Source of the DNA: Brachionus plicatilis
Lineage: Eukaryota; Rotifera; Eurotatoria; Ploima; Brachionidae
NCBI GenBank assembly: GCA_010279815.1
Contig: QEOQ01000303.1
Location: forward strand, 2,028,280-2,092,279
DNA: 64,000 nucleotides
Reading direction: 5' to 3'
Part shown: piece after piece, positions 1 through 11,400 of the stretch
Numbering within the stretch: the first letter of the stretch is position 1
Layout of the letters: each line of letters starts with the position of its first letter
Notes under the pieces: model-generated
Told to the model about the DNA's origin: nothing
Databases searched by the model: none
The model's input: the letters and a program-made list of their open reading frames with translations, nothing else
Program-made: the position numbers and the translations under genes

Positions 1-2732
1 AATTATGATTTAAATTCGAGTTGTAATGAAACGAAAATAAGCGAAAAAGAGAAAGAGAAAGAGAGAGAGAGAGCTTTGTAGTTTTCGGTGTGTGTTGTGT
101 AATAAATTATGAGCAAATATTATAACAGTGAGCCTTAAGAACGTAACAAAAAAAACTTGAAATATCAAGGGTTTTTTATTGAAATTTCGACTGAGCTAAT
201 ACCACTACTATTACGCTGGCATAATGAGCTTGAACTAAATATTGATTGTTCGAGTTGTTGCAGCTTTGTTGTTAATATTACATAATAAGGATTTGCAAGG
301 GCTTCTCTCCTAGTTGCAATCATAAATTATGAAAATTTGCAATCAGATAAGATTTTTTCATAATTTTTTCATGGTCATCTTTTTTTTCCAACACACACTG
401 CCTCCTTGTCTACCACAACATCAAAGCCTTCTATTTCTCTTTTTTCTCTTTTTTCCCATTTTTTTTAGATTTCTAGATTAAACATTGCGTAATGCACTAA
501 AATGGGCAGGTACATTAAAACAAAGAAAAAAAATATAGAATTTCCAAAAAAAAATTTTTTTAGAAATAATCAAAACATAGAAAAATCATAATATTATGGA
601 AAAAAATAAATAATAGAAAAAATTTTTTTTTTGGTTCTACTTATATTATTTTTTTGTTAACTTACATCATTATCTTATTAACCGTTTATTGAAAAAGTAT
701 TTAAGTTAAAGGAAAAAATCCAATTTAAAAAAAAAAAAATTTGCTTTTTTTATTAAAATAGATGATAATTTTATAATTTTAATATGTAATTATCACCTTT
801 AACTTGAAGGTGATACATATTTGTTTGTTTTCGAAAAATAACGCAAAATTACCAAAAACCCTAGTATCAAATCAGCACTGTATATTTAATAAAAGCCTTT
901 ATTTTATTTTTCTATGTTTTAAAAGATCCCCCTAAAATGGCATTAATTTTAAAAATTTGATTTTTTTTTATGAATAAAATGAAATTCGAGGGAACATTTG
1001 TAATTTTTTTATTAGTAATTCAATTTGTTTTTTTGAACAAAAATATTTCCTTTTTTTAGAAAAATTGAAATTAAAAATTTTAAATTTGCTTTTTTTTTTA
1101 GAGAAACATAATTTTTTTATTTATTTTATTAAAAAATCAAATTTAATCTGTTAAATGTTTTATTTGTTGTCAAATTTAAACTCCGGAAAATTTCAAATAT
1201 TCATTGTATTTTGTTTTTTTGAACAAAAATTTTTCATTTTTTTTTGATAAATTAAAATTTAAAATTTTTAAATTCGTTTTTTTTAGAGAAATTGTAATCG
1301 GCGTTGTATTTTTCAAAAACAAATGAAACAAAAATTCTTCATTTTTAGATAAATTAAAATTAAAGATAGTAAAATGTTTAAAAATAAAAAAACTGTAACA
1401 TACTTTGTTACACCTTTTTGTCTAAAATAAAATTTTTATTTCCTTTTCTTTAGTGAATCAAATCGAAAATTAATTCAAATCATATTTATTTTTTATTTTG
1501 GCTTTAATTTAATATGCCGAAAATTATTTTAGTTTAGAGAAGTGCAACAGAGAATGTTGTATTATGTTACTATGTTTAAATATTTTTTATTACCCTTAAT
1601 TTTAATTTAACTAAAAAAAAGAATTTTATGTTCATTTTGTATTTGAAGCTGACAATATCACATAATCTTTCATTTTTGTTTTTTAAAAATCAAATTTAAT
1701 CTGCTTAAATGCTTTATAAATTGTCATTTTGGAACATGACTAATAAATTATTTTCTAAAACTAATAATAATAAAATTTCAGATATTCACTGTTTTTTATT
1801 TTTCGAACAGGTATATTTTTTTTTAGAAAAATTTAAATAAAAAATCAAAAAAAAAATGTTCATTCCATTTTTAAATATATTAAATTTAATCTTATTAATG
1901 TTATTTTTTGGTATCATTTTAGCACATGAAAAAAATTAGATTTTTATTAATAATCAAGCTTGTTATTTTTTATTAATTATTTATTGTTTATTTTCTTTTG
2001 AAAAATATTTCATTTTATAGATAAATTGAAATGAGAAATTTAAAAGAAAAAAATTAGATTTTAACAAATAATAAATTTTTTAGTTAATATTCGTAATTTT
2101 TATTACAGCGATGGAGTATTTAACAAAATTTTACGATAATTCACGCATTTTATGGAGGTTTGATTGTAAACAATCCCTAATAAATTTTACCGAAATTAAC
2201 TCATTTTTAAGTTATTTACTAAAAATCAGAGTTGGTCAGGAGTCAAAGTAAAAAAGTCAGTGTCAACTATGACTTATTAAATTTTAAATCTAAATATCAA
2301 ATTTACTTTAAAAAAACTAAAAGAATGTGAATTTTCATAAAAATGAATTTTTTCAAATTTGGCGATTATTTTTTAATTTAATGATAATTTTGTTTTTTTT
2401 AAATCTCATTCTGGCCCATGAATTTATTAATACTTTTTTTACTTTTTTGAAATTCATTAATAATTTTTTTCGATACTCAAAAATAATTTTATTAAACTCA
2501 TTTTTGAATTTTTTTATAATAATTTTTAAATAAATGCTTATCCAAAAAAAAATTTTGTCATCCAAATAATTAATATAAATTTTAATTGAAAAATAATTGC
2601 TTTTTTTTATTATAGGCTCAAAAATCAATTCTTTAGGATTGAATTTTTTCACTAATCTTAGAATTTTTTTCAGCAGAGGTACAATTGAATAATTGACAGT
2701 TATATTTCATTGTAGTATAAATGTTGTTATCA

Positions 2733-2905
2733 TTATGTTACTGGTTTCGACTGGGTAATAATAGCGATGTAGATGACCAACTCGATGCAGTTACATCTGC
2801 GTAAGGTCGGAGCCGTTGCTCTTAAGGTACTGGAAAAGGAGATGAGCGCATCCCCTTTATCCACTAGGATATAAACGGACATATTATTATTATCATTATT
2901 ATATT
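2733..2905. repeat. GC-richer transposon fragment with ATT-rich tail
   Basis: An island of balanced base composition in otherwise very AT-rich DNA, running from about 2740 to 2880 and followed by a simple TTATTATTATCATTATTA tract. A body without coding capacity followed by a short-period tail looks like the 3' end of a 5'-truncated non-LTR element or a SINE. The minus-strand open frame across it has no recognisable domain. Family unknown. Confidence 0.4.
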
Positions 2906-2984
2906 TTAATTTAAAAAATGTCATTTATTAGTAAATCTGTAAATTGATGAAGCATATGAGCCCATTTGTTTTGGAAATTTATTT

Positions 2985-3109
2985 TCTGCATAAATGTCTT
3001 CACAATTCTATCAAAATCAAAATTCTTCAAACTTTTAAAGGTTGGACTTTTGAAAAAAAAAAATAAAAAAAAGTCTGGACTTGAGACTTGTGACTTTTAA
3101 ACAACTCTG
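2985..3109. repeat. Partial copy of family A hAT-like MITE
   Basis: The right end reads GACTTTTAAACAACTCTG, the terminal sequence shared with the complete copies at 9792-10178 and 16545-16816. The internal stretch ATAAATGTCTTCACAATTCT is also shared with the copy in the flippase intron. The left inverted repeat is missing or diverged, so this is a truncated relic. Confidence 0.6.
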
Positions 3110-3192
3110 AATTTAATAGAGCCATAAAAATCTATAATTATCTAATCAATGATGATAAAAATCAAATCAACTTGAAAAAGCCTTTAAATTTT

Positions 3193-3311
3193 AATAATGA
3201 TATCTGAAAAGAATGGCTGAAAAGAAGGCACTACGCCTTTCGGAGCTGCCAAGAGGAACTATTCCCTTTAAATTATATATTAAATAAATAAAATAAATAA
3301 TAATGATATCT
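3193..3311 (+). repeat. Short tailed retroelement insertion with 13-bp target duplication
   Basis: A body of about 93 bp (3206-3298) ends in a (TAAA)n-like tail and is flanked by exact 13-bp repeats AATAATGATATCT at 3193-3205 and 3299-3311. A target duplication of this length plus a short-period A-rich tail indicates target-primed reverse transcription, so this is a severely 5'-truncated LINE or a SINE. A related but tail-less sequence lies near 43124-43200. Confidence 0.7.
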
Positions 3312-5399
3312 AATTCTTGATCAACCTTGATTCATCCAACATTTATCTTATTGTTATTATTTGGCTGTTATTTAAATGATATATGTTCTGATCAATATCA
3401 AATTGAGATCAATATACAAATTAAATGATCAGCATTTTAATTAATATTGCTTTGTAAATAATTTTTGATCAGCAAATAATTTTATTTTTATTATTGGTAG
3501 TTATCAAACAAACGCTATGTTGGTTTCCCTTTTTTATCATTGAAATAGAGAAATAACAAAAACACAATCTATGACATATAATTTTATTTATAAAAATCAA
3601 AGAAATGCAAAGTGAAATTTTAGTTTCGTTAATCAAAATTTTTAAGATTTCAGCAATTTTTTTTCTTTAAATATGTCTAACTTTACCGAATGGGTTTACA
3701 TGATGTTGAAAAGATAAGAAGTAAAATACCAACTTGTCTTGGTTTTTTTATTTTTTAAAGGAGATTTAGCTTGGCGCAGAAGAAAAAATAAAATGCTTTT
3801 TTAAAGAGATTTTTGAGAATTCCTTTAATATAATAAATTTTTTTTTAAATAAATATGTGTTAAAAAGTCATCCTTCATAGCCTTCTCTAAATATAATAAA
3901 GAAAAAATTGACTTTAAAATTAAAAATATATTTAATAAAAATTGAGAAATTCTTAGGTAAAAAAATTGACTCAAAATTAACCTCCACCTCAATGGTTGAT
4001 GAAATAAAAAAACACTTTAGTTAAAGGTTAAAATTATTGATATTATTAAAAATTATTGCAAAGTTGGTATTCGGTATATACTTGCTATTTAATTGTTACA
4101 ATGAAGAAGTAATTCTTTTCAGAACTGAAGATTAGATTAAAAAACGTAAAGGAAACAAACCAAATAAATTGAAAAAAGCTCTTATTGTTAAGAAAATGAT
4201 TTTTTTATACTTTTCTAAATTTTTTTTGAAAAAAAAACATAAATTTCAAATTATTTTAATACTTTTCTATTTTTTACTTGCTTAATTAAAATTTTAAATA
4301 AATCTAATCTATAAAAATTATTACTACTGATCATTTATTTATTTTTTACTGGTGTTTGTTCATTTTTTTATTTTATTTTTATGTACTGGTCATTTATTCA
4401 TGATTATTATTTTTTAGTTTTAGTTTTTGCATCATTTTATATATAAAAACTAACATGATTTTTTATCCGTCATAAAAAAACAATGGTAAATCTAAACATT
4501 AAAAGTTATTTCAAGTTTATGATCATATAAAAAATTTTAAGATGTCCCTTTTTATTTAACTTTAAAAGGTTTAAATTTTTTACAAAATAAAAAACAAAAA
4601 AAATTTAATGCTTTAAAATTTATAATTCGTTTAAGTGGAAAAATAAAATTATTTTAGTGATTGAATGAATATAAAAGTTATGAATTTGAATTTGTGAATT
4701 AACTTAATTATATAAATTAAATTGATTAAATAATTTAGAGGTCAATCATTTTGATGATAGCTTTATAATGAATCATTATTAGACATAAAATGTATAGTAA
4801 TGTTTAGAATCTATTTTTAAAAATATTAGATTATCAAAATTATCAGATTAATTAAGTTTCAGAATTTTAAATGATCGATTTGATCTGAAACTTCAATTTA
4901 CCTTTATATCAACTTGCATACAAAAGAATACTATAACTAAATTCAGAGTTTGACTTTAAGATACATTTTTTTGACTTGTATTACTTAGTCTTGCAATTAA
5001 TATTAAATGAATTTCGGTTATAAAAGTGAACAAAAATAATCCATTTTTCAAAAACAACCATTTTTTATAAATTAAAAATTAAATTGAAGTATTTTAAAAT
5101 TAAAAAAAAATTATTTTACAATAGAAAATGTGTTATGATTAATCAGTTGCAAAAATTATTTCAAATAAAATACAATTTATTAGTTTTAAACAAAATTTAT
5201 TAATTAATTTTTTGTTCATTTTTTTTAAATAAATAAAACAATTCACTTTTTTGTTTAAATATAAACTACACAGCAACAAAAAAATTCTATCATCAAATTT
5301 AAAAAAATCAGCACATAAAGTTAATTTTAAAATGTCAATTAAATTTAGAATAATTTCCAGAATCAAAAATTTAAATTTTTTTTATAAATGATAATAAAA

Positions 5400-5411
5400 A
5401 TGAAAAAATGA
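5400..5411 (+). promoter_or_regulatory. Minimal upstream ORF overlapping the Drosha start codon
   Basis: An ATG at 5400 opens a three-codon frame (Met-Lys-Lys) whose TGA stop (5409-5411) overlaps the ATG chosen for Drosha (5408-5410) by two bases. Such start-stop overlaps can allow reinitiation. The effect here is inference, and the upstream ATG may lie outside the mature mRNA if a splice acceptor such as the CAG at 5358-5360 is not used. Confidence 0.35.
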
Positions 5412-8400
5412 ATCCGAATAATTTTAATCCTGGCTACCCTAACTACTATCAGCAATCGGCTACCAATTTTTACCCTTATCCCCCACCAGGATATCAATAC
5501 CCTCCACCATTGCCTTACTCATATGCACCCTATCCATACCCAATCCCTCCTGCATACCAACAAAATACTTTGCACCCGCCAAGTCAAATCCCTTCCATTC
5601 CACAGTCAAACTATCAACTTCAGCCCAGAAGAGCATCGTTCAAGCATGAAGGCCGGCACAGTAGACGCAGAAGCCGGTCTAGATCCCGATCCCGGTCCAG
5701 GTGCCGAACACGGTCTAGAAATCGATCTCGTTCCAGATCGAGGGGATCATACCGCTCATCATATCGCCGGCATGACTCTAGACACAGAGAACGACATGAA
5801 AACCGACACAGGGATCTGAACTTTACCAATACAGAGCCTTCCTTCACCCAGACAACTTTGGTTCCGACCTTTTATATTAAAGATGGCAAAAATCCCAAAT
5901 TGACCAAGGCTAGCCAAAGCTTAATTCATCTATGCAATCAATTTGAAGAGAAAATTTTGAATAGAAGCAGACTGGCTAGGCAAAAAGCGGGTATACCAGC
6001 GGAAAAATTGGCCATACCGGACTATAGGCAACTATTGATGACAAAAAAATTTCAAAAATTTTCCCGTTGTACATGTGATAAGGCAAGTCACCATGAGTGC
6101 ATAAATGAATCGGATGAGTCTTCTACAGAGTCGCCTTCTTCTGAAAGTGAGAGTGAAAGTGAAGACAAAAAAACTGTGCCAAAAGAGCCTAAAGAAGACA
6201 AATTTGAAGACTTGCGCAGTATGGAAATAAATCGAAAACAAAATCACCCAGAACGCTTGCATCCAGAGCTTAGCTTTAATGAACCAAATCAAGTAAATTT
6301 TCCAAAATTTTTAAAATTTTTTTTTATCAAATTTTTGGTAGTGTGAAATTCAAATACAAATTGAACAAAAATTCTTCTTTTTTTTGATGGAATAAAATTA
6401 AAGTTAATTATATATTCTTAAAAAATTACTGCAACAAATTACTTTTTTTACTAAAAATAATTTTTCAAATGTTTATATAAGACAAAAAATAAAATATCAA
6501 TGATATTTAAATTGATCATTGGTTTAATTTACTAACAAAAAAAATCAATCATTTTTTGTTTTTTAAGTATATTTTATTAACTTTAATTTTAATTCATCAA
6601 AAAAGGAAGAATTTGTGTTCAATTTGTATTTGAATTTCACAATACCAAATTTTTTGTAAAATAAAGAGTAAGAAGAATAAAATTAAAATTTTTTATTTAG
6701 ACTAATGATGGACCTTTGTGTAAATGTAAACTTAAAAATACCAAGTTCGGCACTAGGCATCAGGTTTATTATGGCGAAAAAGCCATAGAGGCATGTGATT
6801 TACAATCAAATAATTTTGATAGACTCTATCACTATAGAATGAGTGTAAGTCCGTTTTCTCATTTTATAAGCAAACACCCCACCAAAGTAGCATTCGATGG
6901 CCATGATTATGTATTTGAAGGTTATTCCATTTTTTCCCATGAGCCTATTGACCATCTACCAGACTGTGTCGTTGTTATTTATAACACTGAATTTAAGCTT
7001 AATTTAGTAAAAGAAGATATGCTAGAAGTAAAATTTATTTAGAAAATAAAAATTGATTTAAATTTAATTTATTAGAATTTTACAATGAAAGAACTTGATT
7101 TATTAAAGAGTTTTATATTTACTGAAATTTTGGAGTTGTATGACTTGAAATGGAAGGGTTTTGAAGTTAACGAGTCTGCTTGTGATCGGTTTCATGTGAT
7201 GCCTAGATTTTGTCGCCAATTACCATGTAAGAAATTTTTTAAGTTATTTTCTTTAGTAAATTTTTAAAATTAATAAGAACGATCATAACCAGTCCAATCT
7301 AGCTTCTTTTTAGTAAAAGTGAAAACCACAGATTTTTTCGAATTTTTCGAAAAAAAATTGGTTTTTTATTGAATTTTTTTAATTTGTTTAATATTCTTTC
7401 AACTTGAAATTTAATATTTTTTTAAAATTTTATTTCATAATTTTACACAAAATACTGTCATAAACTGTAAAAAAATGTAATTTTTGCAGACTTGGGCAAA
7501 AGTCAAAAAAAAAAGTCATTTTAAAGTCTTTTCAAAGTCAAGTCAGTGACTTGACTTGAAAATTTTGGGAATTCAAGTGACTTTAAAAAAAAATTCTAAG
7601 TCAACTCAAAAGATTTGACTTGACTTTGACTTGATGACTTTTGCCCAAGTCTGGATTTTTGTAATAAAATTAAAATTTTACTAAATTCTATTTCTTATGA
7701 ATAAATTCGGTATCTTTAAGTTTAGGACCAAAAATAAAGATTTTTTTTCAAAAGGTTCAATGGTATTTGCAAATCAAACAAATCACAAATCTCCTAAACT
7801 TATCTTCGAAAAACATTTATTTAATCTTTATCATTAATCGCCAAAATCTATAAAAAAATATTTAAAATAAGTTATTCATAAGGTTCATTGTCTACTAAAA
7901 AAGTGACAGGAATATTGCTTTGATTTAAAATAGTTTAAGAAATTACTAAAAAAATGCTTTATAATAAAAAATACTTTCATTTACTGTCAGAAACGCCTCT
8001 TTACCATAAGATATACAAGAGATTCCAAGCTACATATACAATTTAGATAATGAAAAATTTTATTCTATCTTGAAGTTTAGGATCAAACAAATCAGATAAA
8101 ATAGTCTTTTGTTTATAACTTACATTAAAAAATAATAGTAATAAGTAGATAATTTTTTAATACCTTTTTGAATTTGAGAAAAATTTTGAAATTATAAGAT
8201 CATAGACGAAAATAAATTCTTTTAGGATATCCCTAAAATCCACAATACGAATTACCGGACACAAATAATTTTTTCAAAAAAAAAAACACGGACACTTGTG
8301 TCCGCAAAAGAGACAAATGATATTTTATCTTAGGAATAAAAGTGCCAAATTTTGACACCTAAAGCAGAAAGGAAATTTTATATTAAAATTATATTTTTAT

Positions 8401-11400
8401 GTAGTTTAAACACATTAAAATTAAAAAACTTAACAAGTCTTGATTTTTTTGTAAAAATTTTAATTTGTTAGTTTCTGAAGTTATTATTTTCAGCTTAATC
8501 TTCAATTCTTAATTTGGTCAATAGAGGTCCGGATACGTATTTTGGTAAATTTTATCTAATTCCGTGTCCGTATTTTAGATAGAATTTTTTTCTGACCCTA
8601 TCCAGCAGTTAACGTTTGGGGTTTAGTGACAGCTATTTTTTTTGAAATTAAAATTAATTTGATCGATTTTTAAAATTCTATATTTTTCATTAATGTACCT
8701 ATATTATGGACATCGAGTACCTTTATTTTTTTTATTATTTTGAATGTTACAGATTTATATTATTCTGGCAGAATTGGTCAAAAGTCAAAGTCAGATTTTG
8801 ATATTCTAGAGTAAAAATAAAAAAAAAAATTTTTGTCAAACTTTTGACTTGCTTTTGACTATTGACCAACTGACTGCTTTTGACGGAAATATTATTTCGA
8901 ATTTTGGAAATGTTTTATTAATGAAATATTTTATTTCAAATAAAAATTTTAAATCAAATAATTATTTTTCCTTAATTAATTTCCCTGGGTTAATTGCGGA
9001 TGTCCAAAAATATAATAATAATTCACCATAATTAATTAGGCAAATGTTTAATGGCTTTTTTCTGAAAAACATATTTAGCAAATAAATTTTAGTATTATTT
9101 TAGCAAGTTTTAATTAGCAACTTTTTTACCTGAATAAAAATTATTTAAATATAAATGTTTTTATTTTTAATTAAGTGTCAACTTGCATAAATATATTTAA
9201 AATTACATAACATTCTAGCCGAAAAATTACAACATATCGTTTTTAATTTTCTTTTGACTTATTTATCCTTTTTTTATAAGTTATTTGTTTTTTATTTTAC
9301 TTTATCTTTTTTAAATTTATTATTAATTTTTTTTTTTATTCTGAAGGAGCATTAGCTCGGTACATATAAACAAATGAATAAAAAAAATAAATCCAGCTGA
9401 AAAAATCAAAAATCTAATGTTCAAGAAAAATTTTCATATAATGTGTTAAAATTTTTTGATCTTCACTTTTTTTTTCCTCTTCCTGAAATTTTAACCAATG
9501 TTTGCAATGCTCACATATCGATTATTTAAATTTAGATTATTAAATTGATCAATTAAATTATTAACAGCCATATTTTTGCTAATTTTATTTTATGCTGAGT
9601 TGACTTTGCTTAATTAATTTTGCTAAAATGAATCTGCTAAAATTTATCTTGCTGAATTATAGAGTCCCAAAATTAAAGATTGGATTGGAAATATCTCTAT
9701 GGACAGCGTTTGACTTTAAAAAGCAGAACGGATAATTACATCTAAAATTTTACTTAATTTTACATCAAAAATATGTAAGATGTAGTAAAATCAGAGATGG
9801 TTCAAAGTCTCAAAATAAAGTCCAAGTCCGGACTTTTTTTCAAAATTTTTTGCGATTTTAGCATAAAAGTCTTTAAATTCATTGAATGCAAAAAAAAATC
9901 TCACGATCATGTAAAGCAATGAAAAATGAAAAATGACTGGAAAAAATGCTTTGACTTTTTTTATTTGTTAATTTGTAAAACTGGAGAAAAAATTGACTTG
10001 CGGATCCCGGAACTTTGAGTCATCAAGATTAACACAATTTATTATTTTAAAATACTTTAAGAATTTTCTTGTCATGATATTCATCTTGAAAAATAAATTG
10101 AAAAGTTTTTGGAATTTTGAAAAAAAAAAATTCTTTGATTGGACTTGACTTGAGACTTGTGACTTTTAAACAACTCTGAAAAAAATGTAATCTTGCGTAA
10201 AATGGTGTAAAATGACGTAAAATTTCAAGTAAGACTTAACAAAAATGCTGACGATCAAAAAAGTCCCAATTTTCGAACAAATTTGATTTTTATTGAATTT
10301 TTTTTGGTTTTTTAAACATTTTTCGAACTTAAAATTTTAAATTTTTTTACATAATTTTACACAAAATAATTATTTTATCTTTATTAATTTGCCTAAAAAA
10401 AATTCATGTGACCACGAGTGTTTCCGCTAAACCTTGTTAAATTCCGACCAAGCTGGCTTCAGTCGTGGTCACATGAATCCTAGACCGCTTCACAGGCTAG
10501 GTGTACATTTCCTAACGCTGGTTTTAGGTAGAAAACCATTGTTAATTGTGGATGTCCAAAAAAAATTTACCATTCTCAATATTTTTTCTTGGTAAAAAAA
10601 ATTAAAGATTGGAATTCTTTAAAGCAGAAAATTTTCTGAATCAAACTAAATTAGATCAACACTTATTTTTTAAATTGTAAAAAATATTAATAATTTAAAT
10701 AAATAAAGACAATGGAAAAGAAATATTGAGTCCATGTGAAATATTAAAATACTTTATGGAGAATAGCGTTCCGGTAATTGACGATGCGAGCCTAGCCAAG
10801 TGCCACACGATGTCGGAGCGCGAATGGCTGAGTTTTGTAGAGCCTCTGCAAGGCTCGATCATCACCTGTCCGGGCAAGCGTCCCGCCTCAATCCGTCTGG
10901 ACCAACTGGACAGAGACCAAGTGATCAAGTCATGCAGAAAGAGTGCAGCGCATCCGCTCATCATTCATTTCAGCATGTTCCGCAGCACTTGGCTTCCGCT
11001 CATCAAAAACAACCAAAAACTAAAGAAGCTCTACCAAAAATACTTTAAACTAAAACATCTGCTGAACAACAAGTCAAAGCCTAGCTTGGAAGACAAGGCC
11101 AACTTGAGGTCTCTTGGCGACCAGTTGGAAGAAATGATCCGCAAGTCAACCCAAGTTCAGAAAGAAACAGTGGTTGAGCTTCCTGCCCAAAATTTCACTC
11201 GGACTGGGATCAGAACAGACCTGGTCGAGTTCACTCTGCTAATTCCGAGCTTTGTCGAGCACCTGCGCTTTCACCTCTCGCTCAGGTTCCTCGAGACCAA
11301 AATAGGCTACACATTCAAAAATCGCTCTCTTCTGCAGCACGCGCTCACCCATCCGTCAGGTGCATTCCTCCTCCACCAGAACCTTGGCTCCAATCCGGAC

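Larger units (their letters stand above)
1..5407. other. Non-coding AT-rich upstream region of Drosha
   Basis: No gene is supported here. The open frames near 2.3-2.65 kb and 5.1-5.4 kb translate to F/I/K/N-rich low-complexity sequence typical of random AT-rich DNA. A GA microsatellite lies at about 47-74, so the complementary strand is a CT tract that could belong to the 5' flank of a leftward gene outside the window. A small perfect hairpin (TATCACCTT / AAGGTGATA, 791-799 and 807-815) is present. The rest is poly-A/T rich with transposon debris, described separately. Confidence 0.6.
7227..10708. other. Drosha intron 3, repeat-filled
   Basis: A 3.5 kb intron, against 48 bp for intron 2. The donor after the Leu-Pro codons and the acceptor before 10709 restore the conserved LP-x-x-GKE-x-L context of Drosha. 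It holds two inverted-repeat MITEs (7487-7653, 9792-10178), a LINE-like tail at 9341-9395, a palindrome CGGACACTTGTGTCCG at 8289-8304 and a hairpin cluster at 10402-10538. No coding exon is visible. Confidence 0.75.

Noticed and set aside
2327..2652. Overlapping small frames on both strands
   Set aside because: Phe/Ile/Lys/Asn-only composition from poly-A/T runs; no start context or homology.
8768..8876. Another AAGTC/GACTT inverted-repeat element
   Set aside because: The ends (CAGAATTGGTCAAAAGTC and TGACTATTGACCAACTGACTG) are suggestive of family A/C, but without matching flanks the boundaries could not be defended.
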